Source: Gluconobacter sp. Gdi (lineage in GTDB: Bacteria > Pseudomonadota > Alphaproteobacteria > Acetobacterales > Acetobacteraceae). From it: 33,856 nucleotides of DNA. The stretch is taken from NCBI RefSeq assembly GCF_014132155.1, contig NZ_BLJQ01000017.1:1-33856 (forward strand), in the 5' to 3' direction. The notes beneath the pieces are model-generated. The model had not been told where the DNA came from and did not search any database. It worked only from the letters and a program-made list of their open reading frames with translations. The position numbers were made by a program, and so were the translations under genes. How positions within the stretch are numbered: the first letter of the stretch is position 1; every line of letters starts with the position of its first letter. Of this stretch, positions 8,767-17,605 are shown piece by piece.

Positions 8767-11199
8767 TTACTTCCCTTCCCCATCTGGCAGCGCATAGGCG
8801 ATAATCTCATCGCTTACATCAGGCGAATGGCTCATGCCACCCGCCGAAATCACGACATATTCTTTACCGCTTTTCGGAGAACGAAACACGAGAGGAGCCG
8901 CAGGCGCACCCGCCGGCAGACGAGCTTTCCAAAGCTCCTTACCCGTCAGCGAGTTCAGCGCCCGAAGATAATAATCCTGCGTGCCCGCAAAGAATACTAT
9001 CCCAGACGCCGTCACCGTCGGCCCTCCAAGGGTCGGGAGGCCCATCGGCACCGCCATATGAGTCTTCAAACCCATGGGCCCTGTATCCTTCACCGTTCCC
9101 AGCGGAACCTGCCACAGTAGCTTTTTCGTATGCAGATCAATGGCATTCATTGTTCCAAACGGTGGCGTGTTGCACGGCACAGCGAGCGGAGACTGCAAGA
9201 TATCAATCCGTACACCACGATAAGAACCAGCAACCTGTGGCCGCAACGTCCCCATGAAGCCGGGCACCTCGTCCATTGAAATCGTGTAGTGGGAAGCATT
9301 CTTTTCGTTCACGAGCATCATGCGCAAGGGCACGCGCATATCGTTCACAAACATCAGGCCCCGTGCCTCGTCGATGGCAATACCACCCCAGTTCATCCCG
9401 CCAAGAAGGCTCGGATACTCGATATAAGGTTTCTCGCCAGGCGGTGTGAACGGACCTTCATAGACAGAGTTGCGGAACATGATACGGCAGTAAAGCTGAT
9501 CAAACGTACTCACGCCCCACATCGAATTTTCACTGAGCGGCTTATTGCCGATCCCGGGCATTCCGACAGAGAATGGCTGCGTCTTAGCCAGATGCTCGCC
9601 GTCCGCCGCTCCTTGCTGCGGCACGCTCTTCTCGACCACATCCGTCACCGGCACCCCGGTGCGACGGTCTACGACAAAGATATTACCCGTCTTGGTCGTC
9701 TGGATCAGAGCAGGAACCTTCTCTCCCCGGGAATTACTTACATCGTAGAGCACCGGCTGTGAGGGAATATCATAATCCCAGACGTCATGATGAACCGTTT
9801 GGAATACCCATTTTGTCTGCCCGGTAGCCGCATCAACTGCAACGATCGCTGCGCCGAACTTTTCTTTCACCGCACTGCGATCACCACCCCAGTAATCCGG
9901 TGGTCCCCCACCCGTCGGCAGATAAACAAGGTTCAGGTCGCGGTCATATGTCGGAATGGTCCAGACATTCGGCGTTTCCAGTGTGTAAGTCTTGGATGGA
10001 TCTGTCGCGTTGGCATTGTCTGGATCACCGACATCCCACGCCCACGTCTGAGCACCCGTACGCACATCGAAAGCTCGCACGGCACCTGACGGCTCGCCAT
10101 GCACAATATCGCGCACCCAGCCACCAATAACCGTCGTGTGACCCATGATGACCGGGATACCTGTAGGGTGATACCGTTTGCCGTTTTCAACCGGCCCCAT
10201 ACGAGGCTTCAAATCGACAATACCATTGTCACCAAATTTTGGACACAGCTTGCCAGTGTGCGCATCCAGTGCGATCAGGCGGGCATCAACCGTGTTTACA
10301 ATAACACTCTGACGGCAAGGCGCATCCGGATCGACGGACTTCTCTTCGGCTGTCAGCGTCAGATCCCTGTCCGTGTCATAATAACCGACACCACGGCAAC
10401 TGACATGCTCTGCGGAATGGGCATGCGGATCAAAAGTCCATAGGGCATGACCTGTATCGCCCTCAATCGCGGCAACCTTGTTTTCCGGCGTGCAGGAATA
10501 AAGAACATTCCCGATCTGCTGCGGCGTATTCTCATCAACGCCCGTACCGCTTCCGGTCACGCGGCGCCCCGTGTGATACACCCAGGCAACCTTCAGATGG
10601 CTTACGTTCTCAGGCGTGATTGCCGTGTACGGAACGTAACGCGTGCCATGCGCGTTTCGGCCGAAATATGCCCAATCATCTGGCACATTTTCACTCGCGA
10701 CGACATCTTTCGTACGGCTCGCGACATCACTTTCGTTATGGATGGCGCCATGTGGCGTAAAGGCTTCAAGCAGCGTGACCACAAGAGCAAGCACAAGACC
10801 TGCACCACCGAAAACTCCGGCCTTACGAGCGACTGAGCTGACATTTGTAAGCGTTACTGTTCCCCACAACCCGAGCACACAGAGAACCGCTGGAACCGTC
10901 AGGCGCGGTAGCAAAGCCCAGTAACCGATTTCCGGCGTATCTACTAAAGCCCAGAGAAGTGTTGCGAGAAAGACCACTGCCGTTAAGGGCAGAGCCAGAC
11001 GCTGTCGCAGAAACATGAGAATGCCAATAGCGACATAGGCAAAACCCGCGACAAAATAATAAAAGGAGCCTCCCAACAGCGTGAGACGTATTCCCCCTAT
11101 TAAAAGGGCGACACCCACAAAAAAAATAATTATCGCAAACAGAATGCGAGATGCGGAACGTATGTCAGCTCCGACTTTTTCTGAAATATTACTATTCAC
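8767..11199 (-). CDS. gcd: Membrane-bound PQQ-dependent dehydrogenase (glucose/quinate/shikimate family)
   Basis: 810 residues, the usual length of the membrane-bound family. Residues about 18-146 form five hydrophobic helices that anchor the enzyme and bind ubiquinone. The rest is a periplasmic eight-bladed propeller that binds PQQ and a divalent cation and oxidises a sugar or polyol. Family landmarks: EHVSCRGVGYYD (His265), QTVHHDVWDYD (Asp475, matching the E. coli Gcd catalytic Asp466 region) and TTKTGNIFVVDRRTG (Lys503, matching Lys493), and the C-terminal EYVVISAGG. Glucose is the default guess, but the GEPSG.VRAFD segment and several loops differ from Gluconobacter glucose dehydrogenase as I recall it, so quinate or inositol-type substrates are possible; the symbol is tentative. 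It starts with GTG at 11199. It appears monocistronic, between the hairpin at 8724 and the pdc terminator. Confidence 0.85.
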   Translation of the reverse strand: MNSNISEKVGADIRSASRILFAIIIFFVGVALLIGGIRLTLLGGSFYYFVAGFAYVAIGILMFLRQRLALPLTAVVFLATLLWALVDTPEIGYWALLPRLTVPAVLCVLGLWGTVTLTNVSSVARKAGVFGGAGLVLALVVTLLEAFTPHGAIHNESDVASRTKDVVASENVPDDWAYFGRNAHGTRYVPYTAITPENVSHLKVAWVYHTGRRVTGSGTGVDENTPQQIGNVLYSCTPENKVAAIEGDTGHALWTFDPHAHSAEHVSCRGVGYYDTDRDLTLTAEEKSVDPDAPCRQSVIVNTVDARLIALDAHTGKLCPKFGDNGIVDLKPRMGPVENGKRYHPTGIPVIMGHTTVIGGWVRDIVHGEPSGAVRAFDVRTGAQTWAWDVGDPDNANATDPSKTYTLETPNVWTIPTYDRDLNLVYLPTGGGPPDYWGGDRSAVKEKFGAAIVAVDAATGQTKWVFQTVHHDVWDYDIPSQPVLYDVSNSRGEKVPALIQTTKTGNIFVVDRRTGVPVTDVVEKSVPQQGAADGEHLAKTQPFSVGMPGIGNKPLSENSMWGVSTFDQLYCRIMFRNSVYEGPFTPPGEKPYIEYPSLLGGMNWGGIAIDEARGLMFVNDMRVPLRMMLVNEKNASHYTISMDEVPGFMGTLRPQVAGSYRGVRIDILQSPLAVPCNTPPFGTMNAIDLHTKKLLWQVPLGTVKDTGPMGLKTHMAVPMGLPTLGGPTVTASGIVFFAGTQDYYLRALNSLTGKELWKARLPAGAPAAPLVFRSPKSGKEYVVISAGGMSHSPDVSDEIIAYALPDGEGK

Positions 11200-11315
11200 G
11201 CCCCAATACTCCGCACAAATATCCTTCCGTCCATCAGGAAATTACCTTCTCTGAAATCGCACAACCTGATGTTAGTGCCTTATGTCTACAAACCCCGATA
11301 GGCTCAGATGACATA

Positions 11316-11350
11316 AAAAAAGCCAGAGCCCCCAAAGGCTCTGGCTTTTT
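11316..11350. terminator. Strong bidirectional terminator
   Basis: Arms GCCAGAGCC and GGCTCTGGC (9 bp, 6-base loop) flanked by an A run on the left and five Ts on the right. It lies about 20 bases past the pdc stop codon (11369) and upstream of the PQQ dehydrogenase, so it insulates the two minus-strand genes. Confidence 0.9.
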
Positions 11351-11368
11351 CATTTCAGATCTGTGCCT

Positions 11369-13060
11369 TCAGCTGCGCTGTGGCTTGCGGGAATTGGCAG
11401 CGGCTACGCGCTTGCCCCACGCAACGAGCGCATCCGTGCAATCCGTCCGGTCGAGCTTGCATTCGATCAGTGTCGGTCCACGGGTGTTCTTTTTAGCCTT
11501 TTCAATGGCTTCAGCTAGCTCCTCACCAGTGGTGGCTTTTAAGCCGAGGCCAGACTTGCCGCTTGCTTCACCCGGCACACCACCGTTGAAGACGTTAACC
11601 AGCGCGGCATAATCCCAGTTCTGGATGTAGTTGTACGGCCCATCATGAATCTTGATTTCAATGACATAGCCATAATTATTAACCAGGAAGATGATAACCG
11701 GCAGTTCGTACCGAACCATCTGTGCGACTTCCTGAGCCGTAAGCTGGAACGAGCCATCACCGACCATCAGAACGTGCTGACGCTCAGGTGAACCCGCCGC
11801 ATTCCCGAAAACGGAAGGTACGGACCAGCCGATGTGGCCCCACTGCATTTCAGATTCAACACGTGCACCTTCAGGAAGGTGCATCCGGGTCGCGTTGAAC
11901 CAGGAATCACCAGTCTCTGCAAACAGCGTCGTGTTGCCATCCACCAAAGCATTGATCTGACGCGTCATTTCGTCGTTCGTCAGCGGGGCGGACGGATTGG
12001 CCGTCGGCAGAACAACCGGCTCGTAGCTTCCGGTCAGAGATGCAGGCTTATGGGGAGCCTGTGCCGTCAGAGCCTTGACGAACTCCTTCAGACGGAAGCC
12101 TTCGAACGTCTTGCCGTTAACCGTCACACGGTCCGGATTGACCTCCAGAACGTTTTCACCACGGATCAGGTCATTCCAGCCCACGGAGGAGTAATCGTTC
12201 CAGACAGGCGCCAGTGTGATGACGCCATCTGCACTTTTGACGACCTCTTCAGCACCCGGGCTGCTAACTTCGCCCCAATACACGCCACGGAAACCCGGAT
12301 GTGTTTCCGGAAAGAAGCTTTTGGCCGCGCTCATGATCGTAACTGCGCAACCGAGTTTGTCGGCCAGAGCCACCGTTTCCTCAAGTGCTTCAGCCGCACG
12401 CAGTTTACTGCCGACAAGGATGACAACCTTTTCGCGGTGCGCAAGAAACTCTTCGCTCTCCTTAAGAGCGGCCTTCAGGCTGGCCTCGTCCGGAGCCGGA
12501 TAAGACAGGAGGGAGTCCACCGGACCAGGGCGGGCACAAAGAGCCGCAGCCACGTTGCAGGAAATTTCCAGATAAGCTGGCTTCTTCTCACGCAGAGCCG
12601 TGCGGATCACGTGATCGATTTTGGCTGGAGCGGACTCCGCATCCGTGATGCTTTCGGCTGCGCAGGTGACGTGCCGTACCATTTCGAGCTGGTAGTTATA
12701 ATCCGTCGTGCCGATCGTATGATGCAGCACCCGCCCCGAGCCATAATCGTTGGTATTGGGCGCACCAGAAATCACGATAACGGGCAAGTTCTCGGCATAA
12801 GATCCACCGAGGCCATTCATGGCAGAAATAGCGCCTACGCTAAACGTCACGACAGCTGCTGCTGCCCCTTTAGCCCGCGCATAACCTTCTGCGGAAAAAC
12901 TGCAATTCAGCTCATTACAGCTGTAGATCTGACGCATGCCGCCATGTTCGAGAAGCTGATCCAGCAGGACGAGGTTATAGTCTCCCGCGACGGCAAAATG
13001 GTCTTTCAGACCGATCTGCGTCAGCCGTTCAGCGAGATAATGTCCAACAGTAAAGCTCAT
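11369..13060 (-). CDS. pdc: Pyruvate decarboxylase
   Basis: 563 residues from the ATG at 13060, chosen because AGAGGA lies 7 bases upstream and [13 protein letters not shown] is the usual N-terminus; an upstream in-frame ATG at 13120 gives an atypical leader. It decarboxylates pyruvate to acetaldehyde using thiamine diphosphate and Mg. Catalytic residues known from Zymomonas Pdc are all present: Asp27 (AGDYNL), Glu50 (NELNCSF), His113-His114 (VLHHTIG) and Glu468 ([13 protein letters not shown]). The thiamine-diphosphate motif is GDGS (434-437) to NN (461-462). Pdc is rare in bacteria and common in acetic acid bacteria, where it channels lactate-derived pyruvate to acetaldehyde and acetate. 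The divergent LysR and the dyad between them suggest dedicated control. Confidence 0.97.
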   Translation of the reverse strand: MSFTVGHYLAERLTQIGLKDHFAVAGDYNLVLLDQLLEHGGMRQIYSCNELNCSFSAEGYARAKGAAAAVVTFSVGAISAMNGLGGSYAENLPVIVISGAPNTNDYGSGRVLHHTIGTTDYNYQLEMVRHVTCAAESITDAESAPAKIDHVIRTALREKKPAYLEISCNVAAALCARPGPVDSLLSYPAPDEASLKAALKESEEFLAHREKVVILVGSKLRAAEALEETVALADKLGCAVTIMSAAKSFFPETHPGFRGVYWGEVSSPGAEEVVKSADGVITLAPVWNDYSSVGWNDLIRGENVLEVNPDRVTVNGKTFEGFRLKEFVKALTAQAPHKPASLTGSYEPVVLPTANPSAPLTNDEMTRQINALVDGNTTLFAETGDSWFNATRMHLPEGARVESEMQWGHIGWSVPSVFGNAAGSPERQHVLMVGDGSFQLTAQEVAQMVRYELPVIIFLVNNYGYVIEIKIHDGPYNYIQNWDYAALVNVFNGGVPGEASGKSGLGLKATTGEELAEAIEKAKKNTRGPTLIECKLDRTDCTDALVAWGKRVAAANSRKPQRS

Positions 13061-13138
13061 CACGAAATCCTCTGAGGAGTGTCTGTCACGACTCTCGGCA
13101 GACTGCTGGATAAAGTCCAATATATAGTTGAATGCATT

Positions 13139-13159
13139 TCCATATATGATACGTATGGA
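13139..13159. promoter_or_regulatory. LysR-type operator (T-N11-A dyad) between pdc and lysR
   Basis: Perfect dyad TCCATA-N9-TATGGA. Its inner ATA-N9-TAT places T13143 and A13155 exactly 11 bases apart, the classical LysR T-N11-A box. It ends two bases before the ATG of the LysR gene and 79 bases upstream of the pdc start, a position suited to autorepression plus control of pdc. Confidence 0.65.
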
Positions 13160-13161
13160 TC

Positions 13162-14043
13162 ATGGACCTACGCCACTTACGTTACTTCGTTGCCATTGCG
13201 GATCACGGGAGTTTTACTCGTGCAGCCGAAGCCCTGCACATCGAGCAGCCGCCGCTCAGTCAGCAGATCAAAGCACTGGAAGCGGAACTCGGCCTTTCCC
13301 TGTTTCATCGTTCCAGACGCGGTGCCACCTTGACCGATAGCGGCATACAGCTCCTCGCGAAGGCACAGCATATTCTTGCAATGGAACGCGAATTTTATCT
13401 GCTGGCGGGAGGCCTGGCACGAGGCGAACAAGGGCGACTACGTCTCGGCATGGCCGGCGCCGTCGCCCTCCTGCCCCTTATTCCTCGGGCCATCCGCCTC
13501 TTCCGGGAACGCTGGCCCGACATCGTCATCACCCTAGACGAGAGCAACACCCCTGCACTCTGCGAGGCTCTGCATGAACACCGGTTGGACATCGCGATCG
13601 TCCGCCCTCCAGCGCCGGACCCGCGCATTACTCTCCACCCCCTCTTTGATGAGCCCACCGTTCTGGCCATTCCAAAAGGACATCCACTGTCACAGCAGCA
13701 CCGTATCCCGCTTTCGGCTGTGGCCGACGAACCGTTCCTGATTTTCAAACGCGAACTTGGCCCAGGCTTTTATGACGCTATCATCGCGGCTTGCCAGAAA
13801 GCAGGCTTTACCCCTCGTCTTGGTCAATCCACACCGCAGATTGCTGCGACAGTTCCCATGGTAGCCGCCGGAATGGGCGTTTCCATCGTTCCAGCTTATC
13901 TCAGCCAGATCCATGCTGAAGGTGCGACATTTCATCCCATTGATGGCCCCATGCCTCGCGCCTCTATAGCACTGGCCTCAAGCCAACCTGAACTCTCAGG
14001 GCCCAGCGCACGGTTTCATGCCCTTTTGCGTGAACTCGCCTGA
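13162..14043 (+). CDS. LysR-type regulator, probable regulator of pdc
   Basis: 293 residues. The N-terminal helix-turn-helix (MDLRHLRYFVAIADHGSFTRAAEALHIEQPPLSQQIKALE) is canonical, followed by a periplasmic-binding-protein-like effector domain of the CatR/BenM/AlsR type (PEWIAVVRPP-like and GMGVSIVPA segments). Its 101-base divergent spacing from pdc and the T-N11-A dyad at 13139-13159 support control of pdc and itself. The effector is unknown; pyruvate or a related acid is only a guess. Confidence 0.88.
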   Translation: MDLRHLRYFVAIADHGSFTRAAEALHIEQPPLSQQIKALEAELGLSLFHRSRRGATLTDSGIQLLAKAQHILAMEREFYLLAGGLARGEQGRLRLGMAGAVALLPLIPRAIRLFRERWPDIVITLDESNTPALCEALHEHRLDIAIVRPPAPDPRITLHPLFDEPTVLAIPKGHPLSQQHRIPLSAVADEPFLIFKRELGPGFYDAIIAACQKAGFTPRLGQSTPQIAATVPMVAAGMGVSIVPAYLSQIHAEGATFHPIDGPMPRASIALASSQPELSGPSARFHALLRELA

Positions 14044-14656
14044 AGTATCTCAATGATTGAGGTGCATTGATAGTCGCATGACTCTCGTGTCGATCTTCTT
14101 GATAATAGAAAAGATCCTGCCGTGACGGCCCCCCTGTTCTCAGGATAGGACATTCCTGAGAGCAAATTTACCTCATACGTACGATGGCAAGGATGACAGT
14201 AACCAACCCTATCGACACGCTGAATGGGTCCGCGCCCCCGCGTTCGAGACTGAAATGCGCGGAACATAGCCATCATTGACAGCAGAAGGTGTCCGGGCAG
14301 AATCCTTTAGTCCGTTAGATTAGAACCTGTTCTTCCTCACCAAAAAGAAATGACTGTTATCAAACAGGATTTCGAAGGTTTTCATCTTCGTAATAGTTAG
14401 AACACTCAAAGTAATCACGCCTCTTTGATAACACCCGAAACCACAGTATGCGACGCTCCTAAGTCCTTATAATATATAGATATTTCATAACAAGTTTATT
14501 TTATATATCTAAAAAGTATGGATAGCACCAATTTAAGCGAATGGATGTTAGGACATTTCTCTTCCAGACAATGCGCCAGGCAGTCCGTGAGAAAGACGGA
14601 TCTAAGAAAAAAACCAAGCGCACGCGGAATGACAAAATCCGCGAAGGAGAGTTGCA
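14044..14656. other. Long intergenic region upstream of the lactate cluster
   Basis: About 610 bases without a gene I can support. It becomes AT-rich from about 14460, where TATAAT (from 14469) and a spaced dyad TAGATAT (14477-14483)/ATATCTA (14505-14511) could belong to the lldD promoter or an operator. A 7-bp hairpin CTCAGGA/TCCTGAG lies at 14139-14160. A short frame at 14518-14733 overlaps the start of lldD in another frame and is not convincing. Confidence 0.45.
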
Positions 14657-15805
14657 ATGATTATTTCAGCAGCGACGGATTACCGAAAAGCAGCCGCTCG
14701 GAAAATCCCTCCTTTTCTGTTTCATTACATTGATGGAGGATCATATGCGGAGCATACGCTGAAACGAAATACTGCAGACCTTGCAGATCTCGCTTTAAGA
14801 CAGCGTATTCTTCGCAACGTCTCTAACCTGGATACTTCTACCGAAATATTCGGACGTAAGCTTGCTTTTCCAGCCGCGCTTGCCCCGGTGGGGCTAACAG
14901 GTATGTATGCCCGTCGCGGCGAAGTTCAGGCAGCACGGGCCGCAAGCCGCAAAGGTATCCCTTTCACCCTCTCCACTGTATCAGTCTGTCCAATCGCGGA
15001 AGTGCAAGCCGCAGTTCGAGAACCAATCTGGTTCCAGTTGTATGTGCTCAAAGACCGTGGTTTCATGCGTGATGCCTTGGAGCGCGCAAAAGCAGCAGGC
15101 GTAACCACCCTCGTCTTTACGGTAGACATGCCAACACCGGGGGCGCGCTACCGCGATGCTCATTCAGGCATGTCCGGCCCGCTGGCTAAATGGCGTCGCT
15201 ATGCTCAGGCGGTGACACATCCGCAATGGGCTTGGGATGTTGGTTTGCGTGGACGCCCGCATGATCTGGGCAATATCTCGACATATCGAGGCACCCCCAC
15301 TGCGCTTGAAGACTACATTGGTTGGCTCGCAGGTAATTTCGATCCGTCAATAAGCTGGAAAGACTTGCAGTGGATACGTGATTTCTGGGAAGGACCAATG
15401 ATCATTAAGGGTATTCTGGACCCTGAGGACGCGAAAGACGCTGTAAAATTTGGGGCAGACGGTATCGTTGTCTCCAATCATGGTGGACGGCAACTTGACG
15501 GTGTCCTTTCAACCATTCGTGCCCTTCCTCCCATCGCAGATGCCGTCAAGGGTGACCTGAAAATCCTTGCTGATTCAGGAATTCGCAGCGGTCTGGATAT
15601 TGCTCGAATGATTGCATGTGGGGCTGATTCCGTCCTGCTGGGGCGCGCCTTCGTTTACGCTCTCGCAGCAGCAGGAGAGCGCGGCGTCGCGAATGTGCTG
15701 GACATCATCGAAAAAGAACTCCGTGTTGCGATGATTCTGACTGGCGCACGCTCGATCTCGGAAATCACCTCCGACAGTGTTGAGAAACTTGCGCGAGAAC
15801 GCTGA
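14657..15805 (+). CDS. lldD: FMN-dependent L-lactate dehydrogenase
   Basis: 382 residues, close to E. coli LldD (396). It oxidises L-lactate to pyruvate and passes electrons to the quinone pool at the inner face of the membrane. The FMN/active-site signature [10 protein letters not shown] (residues 273-282) includes the catalytic base His275; Lys251 (IIKGIL) and the FMN-phosphate loop ([22 protein letters not shown]) are in place, as is the N-terminal YIDGG motif. GGAGAG lies 5 bases before the ATG. It is the first gene of a same-strand cluster with a porin and a lactate permease, and that context favours lactate over glycolate or mandelate, the other substrates of this family. Confidence 0.93.
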   Translation: MIISAATDYRKAAARKIPPFLFHYIDGGSYAEHTLKRNTADLADLALRQRILRNVSNLDTSTEIFGRKLAFPAALAPVGLTGMYARRGEVQAARAASRKGIPFTLSTVSVCPIAEVQAAVREPIWFQLYVLKDRGFMRDALERAKAAGVTTLVFTVDMPTPGARYRDAHSGMSGPLAKWRRYAQAVTHPQWAWDVGLRGRPHDLGNISTYRGTPTALEDYIGWLAGNFDPSISWKDLQWIRDFWEGPMIIKGILDPEDAKDAVKFGADGIVVSNHGGRQLDGVLSTIRALPPIADAVKGDLKILADSGIRSGLDIARMIACGADSVLLGRAFVYALAAAGERGVANVLDIIEKELRVAMILTGARSISEITSDSVEKLARER

Positions 15806-15840
15806 TCCTTCAAAGCCCCATAAATACTTCATCACGGCAT

Positions 15841-15866
15841 ATCGCGCGAAATAATAGACGCGCGAT
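15841..15866. other. Hairpin between lldD and the porin gene
   Basis: Perfect 8-bp, GC-rich arms ATCGCGCG and CGCGCGAT with a 10-base AT-only loop, 35 bases after the lldD stop. No T run follows, so it may attenuate or stabilise the lldD part of a longer transcript instead of ending it. Confidence 0.5.
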
Positions 15867-15924
15867 TACCAAATAATACATCAAAAATAAATATAATCTG
15901 TGAATAACACGGAATATTACTGTC

Positions 15925-17535
15925 ATGTTTCATGATTTTACCCAAGATCTTCCTGCGTCGTTATCCGTTGTTAGGACAAAAAGACGCTCCGGGACCATTT
16001 GGTACGCAGGTGCAATGCTCTTTATCGCCCTAATGGCCACCAGTTCTGCTGAAAGTGCGCCTGATACAGCTTTAATCATGCGACAGCACCCAGGAACGAG
16101 CTTTCAGACGGACAGAAATACGCCGTTCCATTCCGACGCAAAAGCATCACACACCGTGGCGGCACCCACCAAAAGGACCGAACATCTTTCCGACCCTAAT
16201 CAGCTTGAAAGCCTTTTTAATACTGAAAGCCTGTCTGCACTCCTCAATCGCAGAGATGATGCCCTGCGGGAACGTGACCTCTCTGCGGGGTATTTCGTAC
16301 CTGCTCAAGCATTCGGTAATCTGGTTCCACAAGTAGCTCCCGCACGAACGTGGCTTGCTAAACGGGGCTATACATTTCAGTTCGCTTATAAAGGGGAAGC
16401 CTTGGCTAATGTAAGCGGCGGTCTGAGCAAAGGCATGTCGTATGCTCATGAACTGACGCTGGTGAATAATTTCGATCTGGGCAAGCTGCTAGGTCTGAAT
16501 GGATGGATCCTACATGGCGTTTTAATGGAACGAGCAGGTCGGCAGATCAGCTTTGATCACGTCGGCGAGCGGCGAATTCTGCTGTCTGAAGTCTACAGCC
16601 TTTCCGGCCATATGGCGGCACATCTAGCAGACTTCTACGTGGAAAAATCTTTCCGTCACAACAGCATCAATATCAATCTGGGCCGCCTGACCCTCACACA
16701 TACTTATGGCACATCTCTGCTCTTATGCACCTTCATGATCCAGTGCTCAGCCCCAGTAGGCATTAAAAGCGTTCAAGGGTGGAGCGTCTATCCGAAGGCA
16801 ACATGGGGCGGCACGATCCGTCTGCGTCCAACACGCGATCTGACGTTAAGAACAGGTGTTTACGCGTCCTCCGTCCTGACATCCAATCCATCAGGATGGG
16901 CCTGGGGCAGTGAGAAGCAGACTGGCGTCATGCTTCCCATCGAGCTGACGTGGGAGCCTTTTATCGGCCCACGAAAGCTGCCGGGCCACTACAAACTCGG
17001 CTTTGGCCACGATACCAGCGGTTTTACGGACATGATTGGCTCGGTCCCCTCCTCGATGGCCCTCCGATATGCGGTGCAAAGGCCTCAGGCACGCGACACA
17101 TTTTATATTGAAGCCGACCAGATGATTTATCGCAGCCACGGCCTGCATCAGATGGCAGGAGGCTACCTGATGGCGGGTTACATTCATAATACACCGCAAG
17201 TTTCGGTCTTTTCTGATCAGTTTTATGTTGGAACTTCGCTTCTCGGCATCATTCCTTTCCGCCCGCTCGACCGCTTTGGGGTGATGTATTCATATTATCA
17301 GATCAGCAAACGCCTGACACTCGGGCAGCACCTTCTTCAGGACGCAGGTCTGCCGTTCCCCACAGGGGTAAACGGCCCTCAGACGCATACGGCAACACTG
17401 GAGGCCTATTACGGAGTTCCCATTATGCCCGGTCTGCTCTTTCAACCCTCTTTTGAATATCAGATGCGACCGGGAGAAACGTCAGTCATTCCGAACGCAA
17501 CGGTCATCGGCATCAAAGTTATCGGCAATCTTTAA
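15925..17535 (+). CDS. OprB-family carbohydrate-selective porin
   Basis: 536 residues. An unusually long n-region is followed by a hydrophobic stretch (about 25-40) and a cleavage-like site near SSAESA (45). The mature part has OprB landmarks: FAYKGEALANVSGG..., HELTLVNNFDLGKLLGLNGWILHG, LSEVYSLSGHMAAHLADFYVEK, the INLGRLTLTHTYG region and a C-terminal barrel segment (LEAYYGVPIMPGLLFQPSFEYQMRP). OprB porins let sugars and small solutes cross the outer membrane. Its place between lldD and lldP, 119 and 70 bases away, suggests it admits lactate or is co-induced with lactate use. The start is uncertain because the ribosome site is weak. Confidence 0.85.
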   Translation: MFHDFTQDLPASLSVVRTKRRSGTIWYAGAMLFIALMATSSAESAPDTALIMRQHPGTSFQTDRNTPFHSDAKASHTVAAPTKRTEHLSDPNQLESLFNTESLSALLNRRDDALRERDLSAGYFVPAQAFGNLVPQVAPARTWLAKRGYTFQFAYKGEALANVSGGLSKGMSYAHELTLVNNFDLGKLLGLNGWILHGVLMERAGRQISFDHVGERRILLSEVYSLSGHMAAHLADFYVEKSFRHNSININLGRLTLTHTYGTSLLLCTFMIQCSAPVGIKSVQGWSVYPKATWGGTIRLRPTRDLTLRTGVYASSVLTSNPSGWAWGSEKQTGVMLPIELTWEPFIGPRKLPGHYKLGFGHDTSGFTDMIGSVPSSMALRYAVQRPQARDTFYIEADQMIYRSHGLHQMAGGYLMAGYIHNTPQVSVFSDQFYVGTSLLGIIPFRPLDRFGVMYSYYQISKRLTLGQHLLQDAGLPFPTGVNGPQTHTATLEAYYGVPIMPGLLFQPSFEYQMRPGETSVIPNATVIGIKVIGNL

Positions 17536-17605
17536 TCCCCCCGCATCCAGGGCCGGAAATCGGCATGGATAAGCCTTATCGACACGAAGTCAGGAGAATA
17601 AATCC

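Noticed and set aside
11834-13075. 413-codon plus-strand frame opposite pdc
   Set aside because: Mirror of pdc codon bias; every catalytic residue of Pdc is on the other strand and the frame's translation has no family features.
13061-13120. Longer pdc N-terminus from the upstream ATG at 13120
   Set aside because: The extra 20 residues are not family-like, and the ATG at 13060 has a strong ribosome site.
14518-14733. 71-codon frame just upstream of and overlapping lldD
   Set aside because: Overlaps the lldD start by 77 bases in another frame and has low-complexity Ser/Lys/Arg composition, whereas lldD has a good ribosome site and family N-terminus.
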